DNA of 64,000 nt from CAADGV01 sp040290295 (GTDB lineage Bacteria; Bacteroidota; Ignavibacteria; UBA10030; UBA6906): contig PSMW01000008.1 of the NCBI GenBank assembly GCA_040290295.1, positions 62,001-126,000 of the forward strand. Direction: 5' to 3'. The position numbers were made by a program, and so were the translations under genes. Numbering within the stretch: the stretch's first letter is position 1; each line of letters begins with the position of its first letter. The notes below the pieces were generated by a model that was not told where the DNA came from, ran no database searches, and was given only the letters and a program-made list of their open reading frames with translations. Below are positions 8,733 through 17,192 of this stretch, in pieces.

Positions 8733-8755
8733 CGCACGTGTGCATTGTCTATATT
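8727..8755 (+). promoter_or_regulatory. Sigma70-like promoter for the amidohydrolase
   Basis: TTGCAA, a 17-base spacer and TATATT precede the amidohydrolase ATG by about 56 bases. The layout is the same as at the other promoters in this window. Confidence 0.55.
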
Positions 8756-8811
8756 TTTGCGCTTGTCTAATCGAACCGTTCAGCGAAATCATTATCCATA
8801 GTGTATCGATC

Positions 8812-10509
8812 ATGAAAGCGAGACTGCTGGTTGCACTGCTGATTGTCTTTGTACTGATAGCCGGATATATGATTCTTCAACGACAGCGTGTTGAACAGGC
8901 ACAACTCCTCATCATCAACGGCACGGTGTACACACTGAACGACGCCGAGCCGCTTGCCGAAGCGATCGCCGTTCGGGACGGGAAGATTGTCGGTATCGGT
9001 ACGACTGGCGACCTGCGCAAGCGCTTTGCGAGCGCCCGCATTCTTGATGTGCAGGGAAAGGCGGTCTATCCGGGCTTCACGGATGCCCATGCCCACGTGG
9101 AAGGTCTTGGTGCGGCGCTCGTCAACATCGATCTCATGGACACAAAATCCGTGGAGGAAATCCAACGTTTGGTCGCGCAGCGCGCGGCTGTGCTTCCGCC
9201 GGGGTCATGGATTCGTGGCAGGTCGTGGGATCAGAACAAGTGGGCATCGAAAGCGTTCCCGACGCATCAGATGCTGGATGCGGTAACGCGCGATCATCCT
9301 GTCGTTCTCACGCGCGTCGATGGTCATGCAGTGTGGGTGAACAAGGTTGCCCTCGAGCTTGCCGCTATCACGAAGGCAACAGCCGATCCCGAGGGAGGAA
9401 AGATTCTTCGCGATGCGCGCGGTGAACCGACCGGCGTGTTGGTCGATAATGCCGCCAATCTTGTCGAGGCGGTGATGCCCGCGCCAACAGAAACAGAGAT
9501 GCGCGAGGCGATCGAAAAAGCGACGCGTGAATGTGTGCGGGTCGGGTTGACCGCAGTACACGATATGGGTGTCGAGTTGGATGTTCTTGCCATCTACAAG
9601 CAACTCGTCCAAGAACGCAAACTGCCCCTGCGAATCTACGCCGCTCTTGCCGGAGCGGGCCCAGCTTGGGCGCAATACGTACGGCAGGGACCCGACATCG
9701 GACAGTACAACGGACGGCTCACGGTGCGTGCGCTGAAACTCTATGCCGATGGTGCGCTCGGTTCTCGCGGCGCTGCCCTTATCGAACCGTACGCGGACGA
9801 TCCTCTCAATCGGGGTTTGACGTTGACCGGGGCTGATTCGTTGCGCAAGCTTGCCGAGGCGGCCCTCAGCGCCGGCTTTCAGTTGTGTGTGCATGCCATC
9901 GGCGACAGAGCGAACCACATTGTGTTAAATGTGTACGAAGAATTGTCGAAAGCCAATCCTGATCGATTCAAGAACGCTCGGTTTCGCATCGAGCATGCTC
10001 AAGTCCTCGAACCGGCGGACATTGCTCGCTTCAGCAAGCTTGGCATCATTCCATCGATGCAGCCGACGCATTGCACATCGGATATGCCGTGGGCGGAAGA
10101 TCGTCTCGGACCCGAACGCGTGAAAGGTGCCTACGCGTGGCGCTCGCTGTTGGAAACAGGCAGCATCATTGCGGGTGGTTCCGATTTTCCCGTCGAGAGT
10201 CCAAACCCGTTGTTTGGCTTCTATGCCGCAATCACGCGTCAAGATCATGAAGGGAAACCCGAGGGTGGCTGGCATCCTGAACAGCGCATGCAACGTGTCG
10301 AGGCACTGAAAGCGTTCACGCTTTGGGCAGCCTATGCAGCATTCGAAGAACAACAGCGCGGTTCGTTGGAAGTCGGCAAGCTCGCCGACATTGTGGTGCT
10401 CTCGAACGACATCATGAAGTGTGAGCCGCGCGACATCCTTAAAACCACGGTCGAGTTCACGATCCTTGGCGGCGATATTGTCTATGCTGACACGCCTCCT
10501 CCGCTCTAG
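8812..10509 (+). CDS. Membrane-anchored amidohydrolase (YtcJ-like)
   Basis: The 565-residue enzyme starts with one membrane helix (MKARLLVALLIVFVLIAGYM), probably a signal anchor. An amidohydrolase TIM barrel with the YtcJ-type layout follows: INGTVYTLNDAEPLAEAIAV at the N terminus, the metal motif GFTDAHAHVEGLG (about 95), CVHAIGDRANH (about 365), and GSDFPVESPNPLFGFYAAIT near the C terminus. Such proteins hydrolyse amide or ester bonds, but substrates for this family are largely unknown. The start at 8812 follows a plausible promoter (8727-8755). A secondary-transporter gene lies 12 bases downstream, so substrate uptake or export may be coupled to hydrolysis. Confidence 0.85.
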   Translation: MKARLLVALLIVFVLIAGYMILQRQRVEQAQLLIINGTVYTLNDAEPLAEAIAVRDGKIVGIGTTGDLRKRFASARILDVQGKAVYPGFTDAHAHVEGLGAALVNIDLMDTKSVEEIQRLVAQRAAVLPPGSWIRGRSWDQNKWASKAFPTHQMLDAVTRDHPVVLTRVDGHAVWVNKVALELAAITKATADPEGGKILRDARGEPTGVLVDNAANLVEAVMPAPTETEMREAIEKATRECVRVGLTAVHDMGVELDVLAIYKQLVQERKLPLRIYAALAGAGPAWAQYVRQGPDIGQYNGRLTVRALKLYADGALGSRGAALIEPYADDPLNRGLTLTGADSLRKLAEAALSAGFQLCVHAIGDRANHIVLNVYEELSKANPDRFKNARFRIEHAQVLEPADIARFSKLGIIPSMQPTHCTSDMPWAEDRLGPERVKGAYAWRSLLETGSIIAGGSDFPVESPNPLFGFYAAITRQDHEGKPEGGWHPEQRMQRVEALKAFTLWAAYAAFEEQQRGSLEVGKLADIVVLSNDIMKCEPRDILKTTVEFTILGGDIVYADTPPPL

Positions 10510-10521
10510 CCGATCGCTGCG

Positions 10522-11778
10522 ATGATGACCCAGAAGACGATCGAGCGCAGAAACTTTATCCTCAACGTCGTCGAGGGAGCGCTCTTTGCATCGTCCGGTC
10601 CGTTGCTTTCTGCGCAAACGGTGCTGCCGGCATTGGTTGCACGACTCGGTGGCAGCAACGTTGCCGTCGGTTCTCTCGGGCTGGTCATGTGGATGGGGTT
10701 GTTCCTACCCCAAATCTTCGCTGCGCGACATGTGGAGATGGTACCGTGGAAGAAACCCTGGGCGATCGGGTTCGGCATGGCGCAACGCATGATGGTGTTG
10801 CTGATGGGGTTTGCCGTTCTCCTCTTCGGTGATCGTACCCCTTCGCATGCTCTGACGCTTTTCTTTCTCTTCTACACTCTCAATCAACTTCTTCTGGGCG
10901 TCACGACGCCCGGCTGGTTCGATCTTTTCGCCAAGCTTACACCCATGCGTAAACGTGGGCGACTCATCGGCATCCGCGGAACCGTCGGCGGATTGGGCGC
11001 TCTCATGTGCGGCACCATTCTGACCTGGTTGCTTGCGCACGAGCCGTTCCCTATCAACTTCACGTTCGTCTTTGCGCTTGCGTTCCTGTTGCAAAGCATG
11101 TCGGTGTTCGTTCAGTCGTTCTTGATCGAGGTGGAACCAAGCCCGGTCGTCACACATCATCGCTCGCTGGCGATGTATGTCCGCGAACTCGTCGGCGTCC
11201 TGCGAACGAACAAGCCGTTCTCGACATTCCTCGTTGCCGCAAGCGTGAATGTTCTTGCTGTGATGCCGGCAGGATTTTACACGGTCTATGCGCTGCACGT
11301 CTTTCCGGCGCCGGAAGCAATCGTCGGAACGTTTACGCTTGCCATGGTCGTTGCGCAAGTTTCTGCATCATTGGTGACCGGCTTTCTGACGGACAAGTAT
11401 GGTAATAAGACGGCGTTGGTCGTCGCCTCTTTTGCACTTCTGGTGGCAAATCTTTGGTCGCTCTTGGTGCCCTCGGTGGAGTTGTTCGTGATTGTGTACG
11501 TGTTTCTCGGCGTGAATTTAGGCACAGAGTTGCTGGCACGCTACAACATTGCCGTCGAATACGCTCCTGCATCGCAACGAGCAACGTATGTTGGATTGAT
11601 GAATACACTGATTGCACCCTTCTATGCCGCCGGTGTTATGGGAGGGGTGTTGAGTACCATTTTCGGATACAGACTCCTGTTTTGGATTGGGCTTGCGGCT
11701 TCGGCTGTCGGAGTGTGGATGATGATCGTCAAGGTGAAAGAGCCGCGCACACAGGATTTTACGATGCCGGCAAAATGA
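10522..11778 (+). CDS. MFS transporter
   Basis: This 418-residue protein has about twelve hydrophobic segments arranged in two halves, consistent with a major facilitator superfamily carrier. Family-like features include the cytoplasmic loop KLTPMRKRGRLIGIRGTVGG after the fourth or fifth helix and FLTDKYGNKTALVVASFAL in the second half, where motif A (GxxxDxxGR/KK) is expected. The gene follows the amidohydrolase by 12 bases and is presumably co-transcribed with it. The substrate cannot be read from the sequence. Starts at 10522 or the adjacent ATG at 10525 are equivalent. Confidence 0.8.
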   Translation: MMTQKTIERRNFILNVVEGALFASSGPLLSAQTVLPALVARLGGSNVAVGSLGLVMWMGLFLPQIFAARHVEMVPWKKPWAIGFGMAQRMMVLLMGFAVLLFGDRTPSHALTLFFLFYTLNQLLLGVTTPGWFDLFAKLTPMRKRGRLIGIRGTVGGLGALMCGTILTWLLAHEPFPINFTFVFALAFLLQSMSVFVQSFLIEVEPSPVVTHHRSLAMYVRELVGVLRTNKPFSTFLVAASVNVLAVMPAGFYTVYALHVFPAPEAIVGTFTLAMVVAQVSASLVTGFLTDKYGNKTALVVASFALLVANLWSLLVPSVELFVIVYVFLGVNLGTELLARYNIAVEYAPASQRATYVGLMNTLIAPFYAAGVMGGVLSTIFGYRLLFWIGLAASAVGVWMMIVKVKEPRTQDFTMPAK

Positions 11779-11894
11779 AATGGTCATCCCCTCGCGCCCT
11801 GTAATTTTAGGTTCTCCTTCGTTCGTGTGGCAATCAACACACCGCTTGTTGTTGCTCCTTGTACATTGGTACCCACATCCATCGAGAGCATCCT

Positions 11895-12341
11895 ATGCAA
11901 AGCAAAGCCAAAAAGGTGAACGTTCGATTCACTTCCTCCCGTGATAAGTTTGCCTCGCGTGCGGGACATCGCGTCCGCACCCCGACCGAAGGCGCGGTAT
12001 GTGATTGGTTGGTTGGTGGGGGTCTCGCACATCGACATGGGGAGGAGATCTTCGTCGTCAAATCCACGAGCAACCGGTCGCCCATGTTGTTTATTCCCGA
12101 TATTCTCTTGGCTGAACACATTCAGAAGGACGGGAAAGCCATCGTCATCGAGACCCTTCATACCTTCTCTCCCAAGCATGGAGGAATGCGATCGTTTGCT
12201 GCTTTTTGTCAGCAGTATCGTGATCAATACTTCACGATCCTCGTGGCTGGAAAATCACAACTGGCGTCTGTTCATCGCCGCACGTGTGATGTGCAAGTGG
12301 CGCTGGAGTCCCTCTCGACGCTCAAAGCCATTCTCAGCTAA
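11895..12341 (+). CDS. Hypothetical protein, possibly PD-(D/E)xK nuclease-like
   Basis: I do not recognise this 148-residue protein as a named family. It has a compact alpha/beta pattern with FIPDILLAEHIQKDGKAIVIE, a spacing resembling the PD-(D/E)xK nuclease core (PD...IVIE without the expected Lys), followed by FCQQYRDQYFTILVA, which would suit a following strand. No signal peptide or membrane helix is present. The start at 11895 is the first in-frame ATG giving a soluble N terminus (MQSKAKKVNVRFTSS); a start at 11859 is possible. It is 116 bases after the MFS gene. The nuclease-fold suggestion is a weak inference. Confidence 0.5.
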   Translation: MQSKAKKVNVRFTSSRDKFASRAGHRVRTPTEGAVCDWLVGGGLAHRHGEEIFVVKSTSNRSPMLFIPDILLAEHIQKDGKAIVIETLHTFSPKHGGMRSFAAFCQQYRDQYFTILVAGKSQLASVHRRTCDVQVALESLSTLKAILS

Positions 12342-12697
12342 GCCTTCTTGAGGAAGAGGCTCCTTGCGGCAACGAAGGACTTTTCCTTCGCTCCTTGAAT
12401 CGCGCTGCTGCTTCGGCTTGCATGCTGTTGTCGCGTGCTCTGCTTGTGTATGATCGTAGGAGGGCGATCAGACCCAACCGTTGTCCGACATTTGTCGCGT
12501 TCCTCTCTCGCAGTTCAATCGCCCCTCAGAGATACGACAATGCCGCGTCGTTTCTCACACGTGCTCTCAACGTGGACGGTGTGCGGCATTTCCTGCGCGG
12601 CGACTTTCCTTGACTTTCGTTGGGAATTCAGTTAGATTTTTGTGCCAATTTGAAGGAGTTGGCATTTACTTTTTCTTCCAATGGGAGATTCCAACCT
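12342..12697. other. Intergenic region upstream of uppS
   Basis: I see no gene here. It contains a 7-bp hairpin (CGAAGGA / TCCTTCG, 12373-12390) that may act as a weak terminator for the upstream gene, and the uppS promoter at 12610-12638. Short plus-strand frames at 12395-12635 cross the promoter and look non-coding. Confidence 0.55.
12610..12638 (+). promoter_or_regulatory. Sigma70-like promoter of the envelope biogenesis operon
   Basis: TTGACT is followed by 17 bases and TAGATT. Initiation near 12645 places the uppS start downstream of it and argues against a start codon at 12620. It probably drives the long operon from uppS through surE. Confidence 0.55.
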
Positions 12698-13546
12698 TTG
12701 GCTCAAGGTCCTCAGCAAGCAACGGGCGAAGACAAGAAACTGCAGGACGCCTTGCGGAGCAGCGGCGAGATTCCACAACACATTGCTATCATCATGGATG
12801 GCAATGGGCGCTGGGCAAAGAAGCGCGGCTTGCCGCGTATCGCTGGGCACAACGAGGGTGTCGAGTCGGTGCGCGACACTGTCGAAGCTTGCGGTCAGCT
12901 CGGCGTGGAGTACCTGACACTCTACGCCTTCTCGACCGAAAACTGGAAGCGTCCAGAGGAGGAGGTTTCCCTCTTGATGCGGCTTCTTCTGCGTGCCTTG
13001 AAGGACGAAACCGATCGGTTGCATCAGAACAATGTCCGCATTCAAGCCATCGGCGATATCCCTAAGCTTCCGCAAGAAGTGCAGAACGAACTGATCGAAG
13101 ACATCGCCAAGACAAAAGACAATACCGGACTGACATTGATCCTTGCCCTCAGTTACAGCGGCAGGGGGGNNNNNNNNNNTACGCAAGCCGTCAAACAGAT
13201 CGTCTGCGATGTGAAGATGGGCAACCTGGTGCCCGAGGAGATCACCGAGCAGCTTGTCGGTTCGTATCTTTCCACCGGCACGATCCCCGATCCGGATTTG
13301 CTGATTCGGACCAGCGGAGAATTTCGCATCAGCAACTTTCTTCTCTGGCAACTCGCTTACACCGAAATGTACATCACGCCGCGGCTCTGGCCCAGTTTCC
13401 GGCGGGATGAACTCTACGAAGCGATCCGTAGTTATCAAAAGCGGGAGCGGCGATTCGGCATGGTGAGCGAACAAGTGCAACAAGCTCGCGGCTCTACGCG
13501 CGATGGCTACGTGAACCGACTCCTCAAGAGCGTATCAGGACCATAA
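12698..13546 (+). CDS. uppS: Isoprenyl (undecaprenyl) diphosphate synthase
   Basis: This is a cis-prenyltransferase that makes the undecaprenyl carrier used for peptidoglycan, LPS and exopolysaccharide synthesis. The hallmark motifs are HIAIIMDGNGRWAKKRGL with GHNEG, TLYAFSTENWKRP, and near the end DLLIRTSGEFRISNFLLWQL followed by YTEMYIT. A 10-N gap (13170-13179) falls exactly in the conserved SYSGR(W/N)DI segment; the frame is kept across it, but the padding appears longer than the expected three residues. The start is uncertain: a TTG at 12698 has GGGAG upstream and lies after the promoter, while a GTG/TTG slightly elsewhere is possible. The bamA ATG follows one base after the stop, indicating tight coupling. 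Confidence 0.9.
   Translation: MAQGPQQATGEDKKLQDALRSSGEIPQHIAIIMDGNGRWAKKRGLPRIAGHNEGVESVRDTVEACGQLGVEYLTLYAFSTENWKRPEEEVSLLMRLLLRALKDETDRLHQNNVRIQAIGDIPKLPQEVQNELIEDIAKTKDNTGLTLILALSYSGRGXXXXTQAVKQIVCDVKMGNLVPEEITEQLVGSYLSTGTIPDPDLLIRTSGEFRISNFLLWQLAYTEMYITPRLWPSFRRDELYEAIRSYQKRERRFGMVSEQVQQARGSTRDGYVNRLLKSVSGP
13170..13179. other. Assembly gap (10 N) inside uppS
   Basis: The padding replaces part of a conserved UppS motif and follows a run of six G residues. The alignment expectation for the family suggests the true missing sequence is shorter than ten bases plus flanks. Confidence 0.9.
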
Positions 13547-13547
13547 C

Positions 13548-15929
13548 ATGAAGCAGAGCGTGTTGGTGTTGGCGGTTGTGGCGATTGCAATGGTCGTTCC
13601 ATCATCTCATCTCTTCGCACAGCGTTCCTCTCAAGAAGTTTACAAGATCCTCGGCATCTCGGTCGAAGGCAATGAGCTTGCCGAAGCTGCTGCAATCATC
13701 GCGAACACAGGCTTGAAGATCGGCGACGAGCTGGCAATTCCCAGCGATAAAACCGCTGAAGCCGTCAAGAGTTTGTGGAAATTGAAACTGTTTTCCGACG
13801 TTCAGCTTGCCATTGACCGAAAGCTCGGCGACGGAGTGTATCTTGTCATAAGAGTCAAGGAACTCCCGCGTTTTGCATCCACGGTGGTGACTGGCAACGA
13901 CGATATCAGCACGGACAATATCTTGAAGAAGATACCGTTCGTTCGCGGGCAAGTGGTTTCACCCCAAGACCTCGTCAAAATCCGCAAAGACCTCCGCAAG
14001 CTATACGAGTCCGAAGGTCACCTTCTGGCCGAGGTGAACGTGACAGCCGAACCGGTCGATACCAGCAAGCATCAAGTCAACGTCGTTGTTCGGATCAAGG
14101 AAGGTCCCGAAGTGAAGGTGCGCAACATCTTCTTCGCCGGCAACAAAGCGTTCGATGAGGGGGATTTGAAGGGCGCAATGAAGGAGATCTCCGAAGCGCA
14201 GTGGTGGAAGATTTTTTCTTCACATAAATTCGATCGCAAAAAGTACGAGGAAGATAAAAAGGCGATCCTGCAATTCTATCGTAAGAACGGCTATCGTGAC
14301 GCAACCATCCTCAGCGACTCGATCTGGTATAGCGACGACCGGCGCGATATGAACATCTTGATCAACGTCTATGAGGGACCGCAGTACAAGATTCGACGGA
14401 TCACTTGGGAAGGCAACACGGTGTATTCCGACACCGTGTTGAACGAGCAGTTGGGGATGAAAACGGGCGACATCTACAATCAGGAAAAGTTCGAGCAGAA
14501 CCTCCGCGGCAACGAGTCGCAAACGGACGTTGCATCGCTCTATCTCGACAACGGTTACCTCACCTTCAACCTCGAACCCGAGGAATTACGCGTTGCCGAG
14601 GATAGCGTCGATATTCGCATCAAGGTGTACGAGCGGAACAAGTTCGTGATCGGTCAGGTGAACATCAAAGGCAACACGAAGACGTACGACAAGGTGATCC
14701 GTCGTGAATTGTACACGCGGCCCGGCGATTACTTCAGTCGCGCAGCCATTGTGCGCAGCATTCGACAGCTTTCTGTTCTCAACTACTTCAATCCCGAAAA
14801 AATCAAACCCGATTACACGCTCTTGCCCGACGGCAAGACCGTGGATCTGACCTATGAGGTGGAAGAGAAGTCGAGCGACAACATCAACGCATCGGTCGGC
14901 TACAGCGGTGCGTACGGCGTAACGGGGGCGATCGGCTTCACCATTAACAACTTCTCGATCAGCGAGCCGCTTGCCGGCGGTGCGGGACAAGTGTTGAACT
15001 TCGAATGGCAGTTCGGCGAGGGAGCGCGTTTCCGCACATTCACGCTCGGCTTTACGGAGCCATGGTTGTTCGACACCCCGACGTTGTTCGGCGTGACCTT
15101 GTTCGATACGCGGTATCAATATCCCTACGACTTGCATCAAACGGGCGGGTCGATTCGTGTCGGCCGGCGATTCCGATGGCCCGATGATTATTTCCGAGGT
15201 GACTGGATTCTGACTGCGCAGCGGAGCGACGTGGTGAGTGGGCAAGGCATTTATCTCGAAGGCGCGTCGAGTCAAGTGAGTATCACCCAGATTATATCGC
15301 GCAACAGCATCGACAATCCCGTCTTTCCCGTGACAGGTTCGAATGTCGCATTTTCAATCGAGATCGCCGGCGGTCCGGTGCTGCCCGGCACGATCGATTT
15401 CCACAAGTGGAAATTCGACTCGGAGTGGTACATGCCTTTGTTCCGCAGCAGTCGTGTTGCCTTGTATCTGAACTCGACGTTCGGTTTCATCTCATCGTTC
15501 AAAGAATCGAACCTCAACCGCATTCCACCTATCGATCGGTTCTTCATGGGCGGGACGGGACTTGGCTACATCTCAACGACGCCTTTGCGCGGATACGAAG
15601 ATCAGTCGGTCGGTCCGCGCAATGCTTCGGGCGCGATCGTCGGGGGGCGTGCGATGACGAAACAGACGGCCGAATTGCGCGTCGCACTTGCCATCAACCC
15701 GATTCCGATTTATGTGCTCGGCTTCGTCGAGGCAGGGAATGTGTGGGAATCGCTGAAGAAAGCGGACTTCAACGACCTGCGACGCTCGGCCGGATTTGGT
15801 GCCCGCCTGCAGATCAATCCCATCGGGCTGATCGGGTTCGACTACGGCTTCGGGTTTGACGATGTGTTCCCACGGGACGGTCGTCCCGACGGATGGCGTT
15901 TCCATTTCGTTTTCGGCCGCGGGTTCTAA
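13548..15929 (+). CDS. bamA: Outer-membrane protein assembly factor BamA
   Basis: The 793-residue protein has a signal peptide (MKQSVLVLAVVAIAMVVPSSHLFAQ), about five POTRA domains (roughly 30-440) and a C-terminal Omp85 barrel ending in WRFHFVFGRGF. POTRA signatures are visible, such as ISVEGNELAEAAAIIANTGL, VRNIFFAGNKAFDEGDLKG and VNIKGNTKTYDKVIRRELYT. A lid-loop-like GGTGLGYISTTPLRGYEDQS (VRGF equivalent: LRGY) lies in the barrel. BamA folds and inserts outer-membrane proteins. It sits between uppS and two Skp chaperone genes and ahead of lipid A genes, the classical gene order. Length is normal and nothing is missing. Confidence 0.95.
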   Translation: MKQSVLVLAVVAIAMVVPSSHLFAQRSSQEVYKILGISVEGNELAEAAAIIANTGLKIGDELAIPSDKTAEAVKSLWKLKLFSDVQLAIDRKLGDGVYLVIRVKELPRFASTVVTGNDDISTDNILKKIPFVRGQVVSPQDLVKIRKDLRKLYESEGHLLAEVNVTAEPVDTSKHQVNVVVRIKEGPEVKVRNIFFAGNKAFDEGDLKGAMKEISEAQWWKIFSSHKFDRKKYEEDKKAILQFYRKNGYRDATILSDSIWYSDDRRDMNILINVYEGPQYKIRRITWEGNTVYSDTVLNEQLGMKTGDIYNQEKFEQNLRGNESQTDVASLYLDNGYLTFNLEPEELRVAEDSVDIRIKVYERNKFVIGQVNIKGNTKTYDKVIRRELYTRPGDYFSRAAIVRSIRQLSVLNYFNPEKIKPDYTLLPDGKTVDLTYEVEEKSSDNINASVGYSGAYGVTGAIGFTINNFSISEPLAGGAGQVLNFEWQFGEGARFRTFTLGFTEPWLFDTPTLFGVTLFDTRYQYPYDLHQTGGSIRVGRRFRWPDDYFRGDWILTAQRSDVVSGQGIYLEGASSQVSITQIISRNSIDNPVFPVTGSNVAFSIEIAGGPVLPGTIDFHKWKFDSEWYMPLFRSSRVALYLNSTFGFISSFKESNLNRIPPIDRFFMGGTGLGYISTTPLRGYEDQSVGPRNASGAIVGGRAMTKQTAELRVALAINPIPIYVLGFVEAGNVWESLKKADFNDLRRSAGFGARLQINPIGLIGFDYGFGFDDVFPRDGRPDGWRFHFVFGRGF

Positions 15930-15985
15930 CACCGGCCGTCAACACGTGTCAGTACATCCATTCATTAACTTTCGCAGAGGTCACC

Positions 15986-16513
15986 GTGAAGCAACTGTCT
16001 CTCTTTCTGTTTATGAGCGCGATGATGCTGTGGGCTGCCGCAGCGTTCGGACAGCAAAAGATCGGCTTCGTCAATTCCAACAAGATTTTCAAGGAACTTC
16101 CCGAGGCGCGAGAAGCGCAGCAGAAGTTGGAAGCACTCGCGAAACCGATCCAAGACGAGATCGAGAAGCGCGAGAAGGCGATCCAGGACAAGTTGGAGGA
16201 GTACAAAAAGAAAGAAGCGCTGATGAACGATGCTGCTAAGCGCGCCGCGCAGCAAGAGATCTATGACATGGATCAGAAACTGCGCGAGTATAAATTGGAA
16301 AAACTCGGCAGTGACGGCGAACTGGCGCGACAGCAGGAAAAAATCCTCACGCCCATCAAAGAAAAAATTCTGAAGGCGATCGAGCGGATCGCGAAAGAAT
16401 TGAAATACTCGTTCGTCTTCGACCAGACCGAGACGATTCCCGTGCTGTTGTACGGCGAGCCTTCGGCAGACCTTACCTTCAAAGTGATCGATCGGCTCAA
16501 GACGGGCAAGTGA
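15986..16513 (+). CDS. skp: Skp/OmpH periplasmic chaperone, first copy
   Basis: A signal peptide (MKQLSLFLFMSAMMLWAAAAF-GQ) is followed by the OmpH family start QKIGFVNSNKIFKELPEA. A long charged helical hairpin (40-130) follows, and then the C-terminal strand region YSFVFDQTETIPVLLYGEPS. Skp trimers hold unfolded outer-membrane proteins in the periplasm for delivery to BamA, the gene immediately upstream. The start is GTG at 15986, with AGAGG upstream and the signal peptide following directly; longer frames reach back into bamA and are not credible. The product has 175 residues, typical for the family. Confidence 0.9.
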   Translation: MKQLSLFLFMSAMMLWAAAAFGQQKIGFVNSNKIFKELPEAREAQQKLEALAKPIQDEIEKREKAIQDKLEEYKKKEALMNDAAKRAAQQEIYDMDQKLREYKLEKLGSDGELARQQEKILTPIKEKILKAIERIAKELKYSFVFDQTETIPVLLYGEPSADLTFKVIDRLKTGK

Positions 16514-16657
16514 CATCAAGAGGAGTGCTGTCACCAAAGAGGTAGCGAGCCGAAGATTCCGTGGGGAGGCAGGTTCGTTTTTCGCAGCGATCGTTTCGCA
16601 CTCGAACGACATGCAGATACCAATCAGACACCGAGAACTATTTTGCGAGGAGCAGCG

Positions 16658-17176
16658 ATGAAAGGAATGCTTATCGTGCTCTGCTGTGCCGTTCTGACAA
16701 CGGCAGGCGTTGCACAGATGAAGATCGGGCACATCAATTCCGAAACGATCATGAAGACTCTCCCTGAGGCGATCGATGCGCAACGCACGCTCGATGCATT
16801 CGTGACGCAATGGGAAAACGAGTTGAAGAAAATGCAGGATGAGTGGAAGAAGAAGTTCGAGGACTACGACCGCCGGAAATTGATCCTCACCGATCAGGCG
16901 CGCGCAGAGGCGGAACGAGAACTGCGCATGCTCGATCAGGCAATCACCGACTACCGCAACCGGAAGTTTGGTCAGAACGGCGAGTTGTTCCAAAAGCAGA
17001 ACGAAGTAATGAAGCCCATCCAGAACAAGATGTTCAAAGTCCTCGAAGACATTGCCAAGGATGAAGGCTACGACTACATCTTCGATCGCAGCGGTGAAAT
17101 CCTGTTGTTGTACGCGAACGACAAGCACGATCTGACGGAGAAAGTGCTCAAACGCATGCAAGCATTCGGCAAGTAA
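16658..17176 (+). CDS. skp: Skp/OmpH periplasmic chaperone, second copy
   Basis: This 172-residue protein has a signal peptide (MKGMLIVLCCAVLTTAGVA-Q) and the OmpH pattern MKIGHINSETIMKTLPEAID. The charged coiled arm and C-terminal YDYIFDRSGEILLLYANDKH follow. It is clearly paralogous to the gene 144 bases upstream but diverged. GAGGAG upstream supports the ATG at 16658. Two or more OmpH genes in tandem after bamA are common in Bacteroidota/Chlorobi. The 144-base space between the copies is wider than elsewhere in the operon and may hold an internal start, though I see no clear promoter. Confidence 0.9.
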   Translation: MKGMLIVLCCAVLTTAGVAQMKIGHINSETIMKTLPEAIDAQRTLDAFVTQWENELKKMQDEWKKKFEDYDRRKLILTDQARAEAERELRMLDQAITDYRNRKFGQNGELFQKQNEVMKPIQNKMFKVLEDIAKDEGYDYIFDRSGEILLLYANDKHDLTEKVLKRMQAFGK

Positions 17177-17192
17177 TGCGGAGGTGCCGCTC

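Noticed and set aside
12395..12635. Short plus-strand frames before uppS
   Set aside because: They run across the predicted promoter at 12610-12638, overlap each other in different frames and resemble no protein.
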